Assembly (NCBI GenBank): GCA_012729755.1
Contig: JAAYCN010000068.1
Span: 1 to 64,000, forward strand
Length of the DNA stretch: 64,000 nucleotides
Direction: 5' to 3'
Source: Chloroflexota bacterium
Lineage (GTDB): Bacteria > Chloroflexota > Anaerolineae > Anaerolineales > Anaerolineaceae
Made by a program: the position numbers and the translations under genes. The first letter of the stretch is position 1; every line of letters begins with the position of its first letter. Below the pieces are notes generated by a model. It did not search any database, was not told the origin of the DNA, and saw only the letters and a program-made list of their open reading frames with translations. Below are positions 39,035-49,419 of this stretch, one piece after another.

Positions 39035-40354
39035 TTACGGCACGATTTTCCGGCATTCCATGTAGAAGCGTTTGTCTTTGGCGTGTCCCATGGAAAAAGT
39101 CTTTCGGGGTAGAGCCCCATCGAGGATGATCGACCTGAAGAATGAATTCTTGGTAATGGCGGGCAAATAAAAGGCGACGTTACCCTGTTTGCGGCCCAAC
39201 TCATCAACAACATCATCTCCGTGAACATAATCGATTTTTACTTCAGGATTTTCTTTTAGAAAAGCGTCAAGATATGGCTGCAAGTTGCCTACCGGCAGGT
39301 TGTGGTGGGGTGTCAGCAGTTCGTAGACCTGGTAGCCTTCTGGGGTGATTACGCCAAAACGCTGATGTTGGGCTTGAATGTCATTGACTGCCGCGGCCAA
39401 CGCCGACAGGTCTGCGGCTGGCCAGACTTTGACTAATTCGCCCAAGGCTGGTTTCAGGCCTGTGAGCAGTTCTGAGGGGACGTTAAACAGGGCGCGGTGG
39501 ATGGCCTCGAATTGTAATGACGGGTCATGAAGATTGACCAGTTCGACCAGCGCGTAACGACTGGGGTGGTTCATACCGACGGTTGGTTTAATCTCTTCCC
39601 AGATCGCTTTAGCTGTGGCTAACGAATGGTTGCCATCGCCCATGGCGAACAATAGGGGGTTAGAGCCTTCAGGCAAGCTATATTTCTGCGCATAGGCGCT
39701 GGGCTCAATTAAATCTGTCAGGGCGTCCATAACTGAGGCAATCAGTTCTGGCTGGTTCACGAGGCGCCCGGTGATATGCCCGCTCCCTTCCATCAGATCG
39801 AGGTCATATTTCACCTGGAGCGATTCTTTCTGATTAAGCGTTTCTTTGAGCACCGTCCAGTTGGGGTCATCGTAAAGAACGAGAATATGCGGCAGTTCGA
39901 TAGGCGCGCCGCGGCGTACTTTCATGCGCGGGGGCAGGCGGTCGAGAATAGTACCCTCAGTTGCTCTGATCAATGTCGTTGAACCTTTGTTGTAGTCATA
40001 TGTTTCAAGATCAAGCGCGACAACAAGGCCAGTTTGAGTATGGTCGCCAACACTGCGTTCGACAAGCATGAAACCGGGATGAGTCTCAAAAATATGCTGG
40101 TCAAGATATTGGCGCATATATTTCTGAATCGAGTCGATGCGATCCTGCACATCCTCAGATTCGAGCCAAACCTCGGGGAGAATCATGTGAAAAGTTGATG
40201 GCGCATTTCCGACAAACTCGGCAACGCGTTCCCAGTATTCGGGCTGTGAGGTGAACTGGTCGCAGGCAATGACAGCCCACTTTTTTAAATCAGTGTCAGG
40301 TTTAGGCAGAAGCAGATCAGGGACAGCAACGCCAATTCTTGAAATTTCGGGCAT
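39035..40354 (-). CDS. DUF1015 family protein
   Basis: Gene-length 439-aa ORF; VIACDQFTSQPEYW, LLFAMGDGNHSLATAKAIWEE. Confidence 0.8.
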   Translation of the reverse strand: MPEISRIGVAVPDLLLPKPDTDLKKWAVIACDQFTSQPEYWERVAEFVGNAPSTFHMILPEVWLESEDVQDRIDSIQKYMRQYLDQHIFETHPGFMLVERSVGDHTQTGLVVALDLETYDYNKGSTTLIRATEGTILDRLPPRMKVRRGAPIELPHILVLYDDPNWTVLKETLNQKESLQVKYDLDLMEGSGHITGRLVNQPELIASVMDALTDLIEPSAYAQKYSLPEGSNPLLFAMGDGNHSLATAKAIWEEIKPTVGMNHPSRYALVELVNLHDPSLQFEAIHRALFNVPSELLTGLKPALGELVKVWPAADLSALAAAVNDIQAQHQRFGVITPEGYQVYELLTPHHNLPVGNLQPYLDAFLKENPEVKIDYVHGDDVVDELGRKQGNVAFYLPAITKNSFFRSIILDGALPRKTFSMGHAKDKRFYMECRKIVP

Positions 40355-40398
40355 GAGGAACCTCGCTTTTTGGTGAGTTTCCTCTATTGTATCAAAGC

Positions 40399-41250
40399 TT
40401 AAGCTTCAGTGAGCGACACAATACCGAGCGCACCGGGTCCAAGATGGACGCCAATCACTGGGCTGAGATCAGCCAACAAGTCGCGCTCAATGCGAAACCT
40501 TTTATGGGCTTCATTCAGCAGGTTTTGGGCGGGTTCGACAGCGTTGGAATGAGTAACACCGAGAAAAGACACCCGCGCTTTATGACCAACTTCTTTCTCG
40601 ATCAATTCAACCAGCCGGGTATGCGCTTTTTTTGTGGTGCGTACCCGTTCGATCGCTTCAATATAGCCATTGCGGATGGTCAGGATGGGTTTGAGATCGA
40701 GCGCGCTGCCAATAAATTTAGCTGCTGAGCCGATGCGGCCGCCTCGATGCAGATATTCGAGTGTGTCGACTGCGAAAAAGACGTTTACGCTCTTGCAAAG
40801 CTTCTCGGTGACGTGCTTTGCTTCGAGCAAACTCGCTCCGGCGTCCGCAGCCTCGGCGGCTTTCAAGGCTATCATCGCCTGGGGTAATGAACTTGATAAG
40901 GTGTCGATAACCTCTACTCTACCCCTGGGCAACCCCTTAGTCGCCTGCAAGGCTGAATCCCATGTGCCGGAAAGTTTTGAAGACATCGTGAGCACGAGCA
41001 CGTCAAAGCCTTTGCCGATGAGCTCTTTATAGATCTTTCTAAAGCTCTCAGCGCTTGGCTGAGAAGAAGTGGGCAGTCCGCGAGAAACTTCGAGCATTTG
41101 ATAAAATGTCGAAGGCGTAATGTCAATTCCATCCAGATAAGTTTTGCCCTCGAAATTAACCGAAAGAGGAACGCTTGTCAGGTTTAAATGAGGGTATTCA
41201 GAAGCTCTCAAGCAGGTGGTACTGTCGGTAACGATGGCAACTTTTCTCAT
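40399..41250 (-). CDS. DegV family (fatty-acid-binding) protein
   Basis: VAIVTDSTTCL, LPTSSQPSAESFRKIYKEL, YLHRGGRIGSAAKFIGSALDLKPILTI. Confidence 0.93.
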   Translation of the reverse strand: MRKVAIVTDSTTCLRASEYPHLNLTSVPLSVNFEGKTYLDGIDITPSTFYQMLEVSRGLPTSSQPSAESFRKIYKELIGKGFDVLVLTMSSKLSGTWDSALQATKGLPRGRVEVIDTLSSSLPQAMIALKAAEAADAGASLLEAKHVTEKLCKSVNVFFAVDTLEYLHRGGRIGSAAKFIGSALDLKPILTIRNGYIEAIERVRTTKKAHTRLVELIEKEVGHKARVSFLGVTHSNAVEPAQNLLNEAHKRFRIERDLLADLSPVIGVHLGPGALGIVSLTEA

Positions 41251-41408
41251 TCAGTCACTCCATGTTTTATTTTTAGAACACATGATGTTCGGATTGGTTT
41301 CATTAAATTGGCATGATGTAGAGAAGTCAGACACGCGTCCAATAGTTTATGGATGGAAAAGACGACCTTTTTCGATTATGATATGGGCGAATTTAAGGAA
41401 AAAGGCTT

Positions 41409-42734
41409 ATGTTTGAAAATTTAACCGACAAACTAACCCAGGTATTTGATAACCTTCGTCGGCGGGGAAAACTGACGGACAATGATGTCGAACTGGCAAT
41501 GCGTGAGGTCAAACTGGCATTGCTTGAGGCCGATGTTAATTATAAAGTTGTGCGTTCATTTACGGATCGGGTGAAAGAACGCGCAGTTGGCGCGGAAGTC
41601 TCGAAAGCGCTGAACCCTGCTCAGCAGGTAATTAAGATTGTCAATGAAGAGTTGATCGCCACGCTTGGTCAGGGCCAGCCGTTGTCGTTTAAGGGCGAAA
41701 AGCCTTATGTTTTGATGCTGGCGGGCTTGCAGGGGTCGGGGAAGACGACCGCAGCAGCCAAACTTGCCAAGCAATTGCGCGCCAAAGGGGAGCGAGTGAT
41801 GATGGTCGCGGCTGATATTTACCGTCCGGCCGCCATCAAACAGCTGCAACTGCTTGGCCAGCGGGTTGACGTGCCTGTGTTCACATTGGACGGCGCTAAA
41901 CCTGAACGAATTTCAAAAGAAGCCTATGACGCTGCCAAACGCGGCGGCTATTCAGTGGTCATTCTCGACACCGCAGGGCGTTCGCAATTGGATGACCAGC
42001 TAATGAATGAGTTGATTGCCATTCAAAAAGTTGTGCCGTGCAATGAGATTCTGCTGGTTGTCGACTCAATGATCGGTCAGGAAGCGCTGAATATCGCCGA
42101 AGGCTTTCGTAAAGCAATAGGCATCACCGGGTTGATTTTCACCAAGATTGATGGCGATGCCCGCGGCGGCGCGGCAATCTCGATCAGGGAAGTGACTGGG
42201 ATCCCGATTAAGTTTTTGGGTACCGGCGAGGGACTTGACGCGTTGGAAGTGTTTGACCCAAATCGTGTGGCAGGTCGAATCCTGGGAATGGGAGATGTGC
42301 TCGGTCTGATTGAAAAGGCAGAAGCCGCCTACGCGGGCCAGCATGACGTCAAAGAAGCTGAGCGCATGCTTACCGGCCAGTTTACACTCGAGGATTTCGC
42401 GAAACAGCTCAAGGCTATGAAAAAGATGGGGCCCCTTGGCCAGATTTTGGGGATGATGCCCGGACAATTTGGCGCGGTTGCCAAACAGGTTGACCCACAC
42501 GAAGCCGAAAATCAGCTCAAGGTTGTTGAGGCGATCATTAATTCAATGACCCCGGGCGAGCGGCGGGATCCGCGATTGTTGAACGCGAGTCGGCGCCGCA
42601 GGATTGCCAGGGGATGCGGCAAGGATGTTCAGGACGTAAACCGTTTGATGAAGCAATTCAGAGATATTCAAAACCTTCTCAGGCAATTCCAAAAAACGGG
42701 CGGGCGTGGTAACATTAGCAGGTTATTCGGTTAA
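41409..42734 (+). CDS. ffh: Signal recognition particle protein Ffh
   Basis: LAGLQGSGKTTAAAKLAKQL, LDTAGRSQLDDQLMNEL, M-domain MKKMGPLGQILGMMPG. Confidence 0.97.
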   Translation: MFENLTDKLTQVFDNLRRRGKLTDNDVELAMREVKLALLEADVNYKVVRSFTDRVKERAVGAEVSKALNPAQQVIKIVNEELIATLGQGQPLSFKGEKPYVLMLAGLQGSGKTTAAAKLAKQLRAKGERVMMVAADIYRPAAIKQLQLLGQRVDVPVFTLDGAKPERISKEAYDAAKRGGYSVVILDTAGRSQLDDQLMNELIAIQKVVPCNEILLVVDSMIGQEALNIAEGFRKAIGITGLIFTKIDGDARGGAAISIREVTGIPIKFLGTGEGLDALEVFDPNRVAGRILGMGDVLGLIEKAEAAYAGQHDVKEAERMLTGQFTLEDFAKQLKAMKKMGPLGQILGMMPGQFGAVAKQVDPHEAENQLKVVEAIINSMTPGERRDPRLLNASRRRRIARGCGKDVQDVNRLMKQFRDIQNLLRQFQKTGGRGNISRLFG

Positions 42735-42837
42735 CCCTGTAACGAAGAGAAGGATATGCCCCTTCAGCATTCTCTCAACCTTCAGCGCGGGCAAGGGTAC
42801 TGATCAATTAATTAGATATTTAGGAGTTAGAGATTAA

Positions 42838-43230
42838 ATGGTACGTATTCGTTTACGCAGGATTGGCTCTGTTCACCAGCCTCATTATCGTGTGATCATT
42901 GCCGATAAGGAAGCCCCTCGCGATGGCCGCTTCCTTGAGATTGTGGGTCAGTACAACCCAAAGACAAATCCCGGCACAATCGTCTTTGACGAAGAGAGAA
43001 TTTATTATTGGCTCGGTGTTGGCGCACAGCCGTCAGAATCGGTCGAAAAACTCTTCAAAGTCGTCAAACTGAACGAACGTTATGAACGACTGAAAAAGGG
43101 CGAAGACAAGGCAACTTTGTTAGCAGAAGCAGCAAAGCTGTATGAGACTCGGGTAAAGAGCCCTAAAACTACTCATCTACAAGCACCGGCTAAGAAAGCA
43201 GCCGCCAAGAAGGACAAGGACGAGGCCTAA
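42838..43230 (+). CDS. rpsP: 30S ribosomal protein S16
   Basis: MVRIRLRRIGSVHQPHYRVIIADKEAPRDGRFLEIVGQYNP. Confidence 0.97.
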   Translation: MVRIRLRRIGSVHQPHYRVIIADKEAPRDGRFLEIVGQYNPKTNPGTIVFDEERIYYWLGVGAQPSESVEKLFKVVKLNERYERLKKGEDKATLLAEAAKLYETRVKSPKTTHLQAPAKKAAAKKDKDEA

Positions 43231-43235
43231 ATCTG

Positions 43236-43487
43236 ATGAAATCAGATAATCTGGTCGGTTTGCTCGAATATCTGGCACAGAACCTTGTGGATTACCCAGA
43301 AGATGTTTTTGTGGACCGATATGAGAGTGGACGCACGGTGCACCTCGAATTGCAGGTCAGCCCTGATGACATCGGTCGGGTAATCGGCAAACAAGGCCGG
43401 GTGGCGAATGCCATGCGCAGTTTGCTGAGGGTCGTTGCCGCCCGCAACGGTACTCAGGTCGCGATGGACGTGATTGATTTCGATTAA
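43236..43487 (+). CDS. khpA: KH-domain RNA-binding protein (KhpA)
   Basis: 83 aa; VSPDDIGRVIGKQGRVANAMRSLLRVVAARNG. Confidence 0.93.
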   Translation: MKSDNLVGLLEYLAQNLVDYPEDVFVDRYESGRTVHLELQVSPDDIGRVIGKQGRVANAMRSLLRVVAARNGTQVAMDVIDFD

Positions 43488-43500
43488 TTTCGTTCCGGAA

Positions 43501-44040
43501 ATGTCAGAAGTGTCGATCAGTTCAGCAGGCTCAGCTCGAAAGCTTGAGCCTGCTTTTGTATTAGTCGGCTTGCTGCAAAAAGCGCATGGCGTTAAGGGCG
43601 AAATTGAGATGCGCATCCTTACTGATTTTCCCAAGCGTATGCGCCCGGGCCGCAAGCTTTACCTTGGAAATGAAAAAATCTTGTATGAGCTGAAATCTGC
43701 CCGACCCAAGCGCGATTTGCTCCTGCTCAGTTTTGTCGGGGTTGACTCGCGCGAAGCAGCTCAGCGGCTCACCAATAGTGATGTCTTCGTGGCAGTGAAA
43801 GAGTTGCCTGTTTTACCCCCGGGCGAGTATTATCACCACCAATTAATTGGCCTTCAAATTATGAATGAGGGGAGCCCCTTTGGGATCCTGCGCGAGGTGT
43901 TGGAAACCGGCGCCAACGATGTTTATGTGATTGATGACGTTGATGGCAATGAGCGTTTGCTGCCGGTCATCCCCAGCGTGGTTTTGTCAATTGACATTGA
44001 CAAGGGTATTATTGAGGTCAACGTCCCGGAGGGTTTGTGA
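43501..44040 (+). CDS. rimM: Ribosome maturation factor RimM
   Basis: VGLLQKAHGVKGEIEMRILTDFPKR, PPGEYYHHQLIGLQI, LLPVIPSVVLSIDIDKGIIEV. Confidence 0.92.
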   Translation: MSEVSISSAGSARKLEPAFVLVGLLQKAHGVKGEIEMRILTDFPKRMRPGRKLYLGNEKILYELKSARPKRDLLLLSFVGVDSREAAQRLTNSDVFVAVKELPVLPPGEYYHHQLIGLQIMNEGSPFGILREVLETGANDVYVIDDVDGNERLLPVIPSVVLSIDIDKGIIEVNVPEGL

Positions 44041-45137
44041 GCCTCTCTGAACGCGCATATTGGCTGGGGTTCAGTCAAATCAAAGGCGTTGGGTCGGTTC
44101 GCTTTCGCAAACTGACCTCCTTTTTCGGCAGCCTGAAACTGGCCTGGGAAGCGCCTCAATCGAGCCTTCTCTCAGCAGGTATTCCCGCGAGAATCGTTGA
44201 AGAAATAATAAAGTTCCGCAACAGTTTTGATTTAGCGGGTTATGAAGACAAGCTCAATCGCCAAGGTATCAGAACCCTCTTGTGGTCAGACGCGGCTTAT
44301 CCAAAATATCTGGCGCAGATCGAACAGCCTCCGCCGGTCCTTTATCTGTTTGGTGAGATCTTGCCCGCTGATGATTTGGCAATGGCAATTGTTGGCACGC
44401 GGAATGTGACCCAATATGGCCGGCAGGTTGCCTATGACACTGCTGCGTTTCTGGCAGCCAACAATGTGACAATTGTCAGTGGCCTTGCCCGGGGGGTTGA
44501 CGGAATCGCACATCAGGCTGCTTTGGACGTTGGAGGACGAACTATCGCTGTGCTTGGTTCGGGGGTTGATCTGATTTATCCCCCGGAACATCGCAAATTA
44601 GCTGAAAAAATAGTCAGGAACGGGGTTATGCTCAGTGACTATCCTCCTGGTACCAAGCCGGATGGTATTAACTTTCCGCCCCGAAACCGCATCATTTCCG
44701 GCTTATCGCGCGGGACGATCGTGATTGAGGCTGGTGAGCGGAGCGGGGCTCTGATTACCGCCAAATTCAGCGTTGAACAAAATCGTGAAGTCTTCGCTGT
44801 GCCCGGCTCAGTACTGGCGCCAATGAGCAAAGGCACTAATCGCCTGATTGTGGACGGGGCAACGCCGATGAATGATCCCAGACAGGTGCTGGAGTTCCTG
44901 CAGATCCAGGAACGACGGATGGATTATGGCGTTCAAAATGCGCAGCCAATTGAACCCCTGGAACAGCGCGTCCTGGACGCGCTTGGAAATGATACGCTGC
45001 ATATCGATGACCTCTGCAATCAATTGGATCTCTCGATGGAAAAGCTGTCCGCGAGTCTAACCATGATGGAACTGAAGGGTTTGGTGCAGCGCAATACCAA
45101 CATGGAATACACGAAAATACAATCCTGGAATTTTTAG
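44037..45137 (+). CDS. dprA: DNA processing protein DprA
   Basis: AIVGTRNVTQYGRQVAYD, IVSGLARGVDGIAHQAALD, FPPRNRIISGLSRGTIVIEAGERSGALITAKFSVEQNREVFAVPGS. Confidence 0.95.
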   Translation: MSLSERAYWLGFSQIKGVGSVRFRKLTSFFGSLKLAWEAPQSSLLSAGIPARIVEEIIKFRNSFDLAGYEDKLNRQGIRTLLWSDAAYPKYLAQIEQPPPVLYLFGEILPADDLAMAIVGTRNVTQYGRQVAYDTAAFLAANNVTIVSGLARGVDGIAHQAALDVGGRTIAVLGSGVDLIYPPEHRKLAEKIVRNGVMLSDYPPGTKPDGINFPPRNRIISGLSRGTIVIEAGERSGALITAKFSVEQNREVFAVPGSVLAPMSKGTNRLIVDGATPMNDPRQVLEFLQIQERRMDYGVQNAQPIEPLEQRVLDALGNDTLHIDDLCNQLDLSMEKLSASLTMMELKGLVQRNTNMEYTKIQSWNF

Positions 45138-45177
45138 ATCAACTGACTGATCTCGACCAGATGCTTGACCCCCTGAC

Positions 45178-45206
45178 TTGACACGATATTGAGTATGGTA
45201 TTATAG
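45178..45206 (+). promoter_or_regulatory. Predicted sigma70-type promoter for topA
   Basis: TTGACA (45178-45183), 17-nt spacer, TTATAG (45201-45206), topA ATG at 45234. Confidence 0.6.
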
Positions 45207-45233
45207 GCGCGATTATTTAGCTGGAGCCTTTTG

Positions 45234-47654
45234 ATGGAAGCATATTGTTTGAAATGTAAAGAAAAACGTGAAATGAATCAGCCTGCGGCTGGATTTACGA
45301 GCAACGGCCGACCAATCACTACTGGCAGTTGCGCAGTTTGCGGCACAAAGCTTTCTAAATTAGGTTCTACGCCCGCGCATGACGGTCTGGAAAAACCTGA
45401 AATTGTCCAGACTGTTAAAAAAACTGATCAAACGAAATCCACAAAAAATAAGAAGGGTTCTGTCAAGAGCAGTTCTTCGAGATCGACAAGCCGAGGCAAG
45501 CAAAGCAGCGGCACCTTAAAACCGGTTGTTGTCGGCAACGGGAAAGAATTGGTGATTGTGGAATCACCAGCCAAAGCGCGAACGATTGGCAAGTTTCTTG
45601 GCGATAAGTATCGAGTGATTGCGTCTGTGGGGCACGTGCGCGACCTGCTTAAATCACAGCTTTCGGTCGATGTCGAGAATGGGTTTACTCCCAAGTATCG
45701 TGTTGATAATGAAAAGAAAGCGATCGTCAAACAGATCAGCGAATATGCAGCGCGAAGTAAGAAAGTGTATCTGGCGACTGATCCCGACCGGGAAGGGGAA
45801 GCGATTGCCTGGCATGTGCTTGAGTCGGCTGAAATTGACCCAAAAAAGACCGAGCGGGTTGTTTTTCATGAAATCACTCGCGACGCAATCGCTGAGGCAT
45901 TCGCGCACACGCGGGAGATTGACATGTCCCTGGTTGATGCGCAGCAGGCCCGCCGCATTCTGGATCGCCTGGTCGGTTTCGGGATCAGCCCAATTTTGTG
46001 GGCTAAGGTGCGGGGGAGACTTTCGGCTGGCCGAGTGCAGAGCGTGGCTCTGCGGCTGGTTGTGGAGCGGGAAAGGGAAATTCAAAACTTTGTTCCTGTT
46101 GAATATTGGGTGGTTTGGGCTGACTTCATGCCCGAAGGCTGCGATACGGTTTATCGTGCCAGACTGGTTAAAATCAATCAGAAGAATCCTGATCTAAAGA
46201 ATGAAGCGCTGACGCTTGCCGCTGTAAATGATATGCGCGGGGCACAATTCGCCATCGATTCGATCAAAAAGACTGTCCGCAAAGCGAAACCGTCTGCGCC
46301 GTTTATTACCAGCACCTTACAGCAGGAAGCAGCCAGAAAATTAGGGTTTTTGACCCGTAAGACCATGGCTGTAGCCCAGCAGCTTTATGAAGGAATTGAT
46401 CTCGGAAATGGTGAAACGACGGGTTTGATAACCTATATGCGAACCGATTCCGTTCACCTGTCACCGCTGGCAGTCAATGAAGCAAGAAACTATATTCTGA
46501 ATAAATACGGAAAAGATTACTTGCCGACTACTCCGCCGGCCTATCGAACCCGAGCCGCGTCAGCCCAGGAAGCCCACGAAGCGATACGACCTACCAGCGT
46601 ATTCCAGGAACCTGAAGCGATAAAACGCTTTCTTACCCCAGACCAATATCGCCTTTATCGGTTGATTTGGCAGCGGTTCGTCGCCTGTCAGATGGAAACG
46701 GCAAGCATAGAAACCGTCACGGTTGACGTTGACGGGAAGGGAGCTCAAGATCATTACATCTTCCGGGCGCAATCTTCGCATACGCTGTTCGCGGGTTATC
46801 GCGCGGTTTATGAGGAAAGCCATGATGACGAAAGTGGGGCTGAGAATGGCTTTGTTGACCTGCCCATCAATGAAATGAAACAAGGGCAGACACAGATCGC
46901 CAAAGACTTTGGAACTCAACAAAAATTTACTCAGCCTCCGGCGAGATACAGTGAAGCTTCGCTGATCCAGGCGCTCGAGGAAAACAAAATTGGCCGCCCT
47001 TCGACCTATTCACCAATCATTACGACAATCCAAACGCGCGGGTATGTCGTGCGGGAAGAGAAAAAACTGATGCCTACCGAGATTGGCTTCATCGTTAATG
47101 ATCTGGTGGTTGAATTCTTCCCTTCGGTGGTTGATATTGGCTTTACATCGGATCTTGAAGATGATCTGGATAAGATCGCTGACGGTAAAACAAAGTGGAC
47201 TGAGGTGATGAATGACTTTTATAAGCCGTTTAGGCAGAGCCTTGATCATGCTAAGTCCCACATGCCTAAAACTAAGATCGAGCCCGAAAAGGCGGGAAGG
47301 GAATGCCCTAACTGTGGCGGTGACCTGGTCCTGCGTACGGGCCGGTTTGGAAAATTCATCAGCTGTGGCAACTTCCCGAAATGCCGCTATACAGAACCGC
47401 TGGTTGTGAACACCGGCGTGACCTGCCCTAAATGCGGAAAAGGTGAATTGGTCGAGAAGCGTTCAAAGAAAGGCCGTCTGTTTTATGGCTGCAATCGTTA
47501 TCCCGAATGCGACTATCTCACCAACAACAAACCGGTTGCTGAGGCTTGCCCGGATTGTGGCGGTTTAATGACTCTCATGGGCAAGGACAAGGTGAAATGT
47601 GTTGATTGCGGCAATGTAGTTCTTATCGATAAAACTAGCGATACTGCGGACTGA
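45234..47654 (+). CDS. topA: DNA topoisomerase I with N-terminal zinc ribbon (DUF5679-like) extension
   Basis: N-term MEAYCLKCKEKREM..CAVCGTKL; Toprim IVESPAKARTIGKFLG, ATDPDREGEAIAWHV; active site GLITYMRTDSVHLS; three C-terminal zinc fingers. Confidence 0.96.
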   Translation: MEAYCLKCKEKREMNQPAAGFTSNGRPITTGSCAVCGTKLSKLGSTPAHDGLEKPEIVQTVKKTDQTKSTKNKKGSVKSSSSRSTSRGKQSSGTLKPVVVGNGKELVIVESPAKARTIGKFLGDKYRVIASVGHVRDLLKSQLSVDVENGFTPKYRVDNEKKAIVKQISEYAARSKKVYLATDPDREGEAIAWHVLESAEIDPKKTERVVFHEITRDAIAEAFAHTREIDMSLVDAQQARRILDRLVGFGISPILWAKVRGRLSAGRVQSVALRLVVEREREIQNFVPVEYWVVWADFMPEGCDTVYRARLVKINQKNPDLKNEALTLAAVNDMRGAQFAIDSIKKTVRKAKPSAPFITSTLQQEAARKLGFLTRKTMAVAQQLYEGIDLGNGETTGLITYMRTDSVHLSPLAVNEARNYILNKYGKDYLPTTPPAYRTRAASAQEAHEAIRPTSVFQEPEAIKRFLTPDQYRLYRLIWQRFVACQMETASIETVTVDVDGKGAQDHYIFRAQSSHTLFAGYRAVYEESHDDESGAENGFVDLPINEMKQGQTQIAKDFGTQQKFTQPPARYSEASLIQALEENKIGRPSTYSPIITTIQTRGYVVREEKKLMPTEIGFIVNDLVVEFFPSVVDIGFTSDLEDDLDKIADGKTKWTEVMNDFYKPFRQSLDHAKSHMPKTKIEPEKAGRECPNCGGDLVLRTGRFGKFISCGNFPKCRYTEPLVVNTGVTCPKCGKGELVEKRSKKGRLFYGCNRYPECDYLTNNKPVAEACPDCGGLMTLMGKDKVKCVDCGNVVLIDKTSDTAD

Positions 47655-47712
47655 TTGGTACAAAACCTGCAACGTTAGGGTTAAGATTTTTAGATCGTGA
47701 AGAGGTGCAGGC

Positions 47713-48897
47713 ATGGAAAGTATCTTAGAGACCATCAAAGAAAAGCTCAAACAGCCGACACATATGATTATTGCAGCCCTGATCGTCGGGCTTATCTTAG
47801 GCTTGATCATCGGCTGGGGGATCTGGCCTGTCAAATGGACCAATACCACGGCTGAATCCATGCGTGAAGACCTGAGAGTGAATTACCTGCGCAACGCGGT
47901 CACTGTTTATGCCCTGCGCTCCAAACCTGAAGAAGCGCAGGAAGTTTATGCCAGCCTGGGAAGCAAAGCTGAAGAAACGTTGAAGAAGCTTAGTGAAGAC
48001 CCTGGATTCGCGAACGCAGAGATGATCGCGCTTTTCAGACAGGCCGTTACTGGTCAGTCGACCGTCGCCATTCAACCTGACCAAGTCAATACTAATCTTA
48101 ATCTTGACGGCACAACTCCGATTGTGCCTGGACCGGCGGTTGAGCCTGCTGGTTCATCCGGTAAGGGGCTGAAAACTCTTGGACTGGCGCTGTTGGCGAT
48201 TTTGGCGATCGGCGCCGCGCTGGTTTATTTCTTTTTTTACCGCAACAGACGGCAAAACCAAAATGAGCCTCTGCCTGATGTCGCGCAAGTTCCAGGTTCT
48301 CGGGTTGTTCCGATTCGACCCGCTGCTCAACCGGTTCAGCGTTATTCTGAACCTCAACCGATGGCCCGGGCCATGGCGCAACCCATGCAATCCGCTAATG
48401 TAAATCAGCAGCCTGAGGGGAGTGTCTTGCCGCTATTTGCCAAGAAACCGGCTAACGGTAATGGTGGGCAGAAACAAATCGCGCAATTTATGACAACCTA
48501 CTTGTTCGGTGATGACCTTTATGATGAGTCCTTCACTTTTGACGCACCGAATGGCGAGTTTCTCGGTGAATGCGGAGTGAGCATTTCGGATATCATCGGC
48601 GTTGGTGAACCTAAAAAGATTTCAGCTTTTGAGGTATGGCTGTTTGACAAGAACGATGTTCAAACTGTAACGAATGTTTTGATGAGTCAGCACGTTTACA
48701 ATGATCCAAATTTGCGTCAACGCCTTGAGATGAAAGGTGAGCCAGTGCTCTCAGAACCCGGCCGGCAATTCACGCTTGAGACGGCTACGCTGAGATTGGA
48801 AGCCAAGATCGTGGACACAGTTTATGGCGAAATTCCGCTGCCCGAGAAGAGTTATTTTCAGCGCTCGACGGTGGAGCTAACTGTCTTCAAAAAATAA
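47713..48897 (+). CDS. Uncharacterised membrane protein with two predicted TM segments and soluble C-terminal domain
   Basis: TM1 MIIAALIVGLILGLIIGW; TM2 TLGLALLAILAIGAALVYFFFY; conserved-looking C-term QFMTTYLFGDDLYDESFTFDAPNGEFLGECGVSISDIIG. Confidence 0.75.
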   Translation: MESILETIKEKLKQPTHMIIAALIVGLILGLIIGWGIWPVKWTNTTAESMREDLRVNYLRNAVTVYALRSKPEEAQEVYASLGSKAEETLKKLSEDPGFANAEMIALFRQAVTGQSTVAIQPDQVNTNLNLDGTTPIVPGPAVEPAGSSGKGLKTLGLALLAILAIGAALVYFFFYRNRRQNQNEPLPDVAQVPGSRVVPIRPAAQPVQRYSEPQPMARAMAQPMQSANVNQQPEGSVLPLFAKKPANGNGGQKQIAQFMTTYLFGDDLYDESFTFDAPNGEFLGECGVSISDIIGVGEPKKISAFEVWLFDKNDVQTVTNVLMSQHVYNDPNLRQRLEMKGEPVLSEPGRQFTLETATLRLEAKIVDTVYGEIPLPEKSYFQRSTVELTVFKK

Positions 48898-48918
48898 ACT
48901 GTTTGACAATATGACTCT

Positions 48919-48942
48919 GACCGGCTCACGCCGGTCTTTTTT
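48919..48942. terminator. Terminator between convergent genes
   Basis: GACCGGC-TCAC-GCCGGTC followed by TTTTTT. Confidence 0.82.
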
Positions 48943-49411
48943 ATTCGAAACTGACGATCGTCAATATAATTACCTGCCCATTTGGCAGCTTAACCTCAAC
49001 TTTATCGCCTTTTTTATGCCCAAGGAGGGCTGCGCCAATTGGTGATTCGTATGATATCTTATGCTGCCGCGCATTGGATTCTGTGGCGCCAACGAGTTCG
49101 TAGGTTTCTTCCGGTTCGTCACCTTCTTTGAAAGTGACAATATTACCGATCTGAATGCGTTTATTGTCCGCATCAGGCTCATCGACGATGATGGCATCGA
49201 AGAGGATATTCTCGAGCTCCTGGATGCGGCCCTCAAGAAAGCCCTGATCTTCCTTAGCAGCTTTGTAGTCAGCATTCTCTGAGAGATCACCCATTTCGAT
49301 GGCGTTTTTCAAGCGTATGGATAGTTCGGTGCGCTTTGGACCGGTCAATTCAGCGAGTTCGGCTTCGAGGGCGGCTTTGCCTTTTGCAGTCAGGTATGTT
49401 GGTGTGTTCAT
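48941..49411 (-). CDS. greA: Transcription elongation factor GreA
   Basis: YLTAKGKAALEAELAEL, AIEMGDLSENADYKAAKEDQGFLEGRIQELE. Confidence 0.95.
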   Translation of the reverse strand: MNTPTYLTAKGKAALEAELAELTGPKRTELSIRLKNAIEMGDLSENADYKAAKEDQGFLEGRIQELENILFDAIIVDEPDADNKRIQIGNIVTFKEGDEPEETYELVGATESNARQHKISYESPIGAALLGHKKGDKVEVKLPNGQVIILTIVSFE

Positions 49412-49419
49412 TTTACTTC

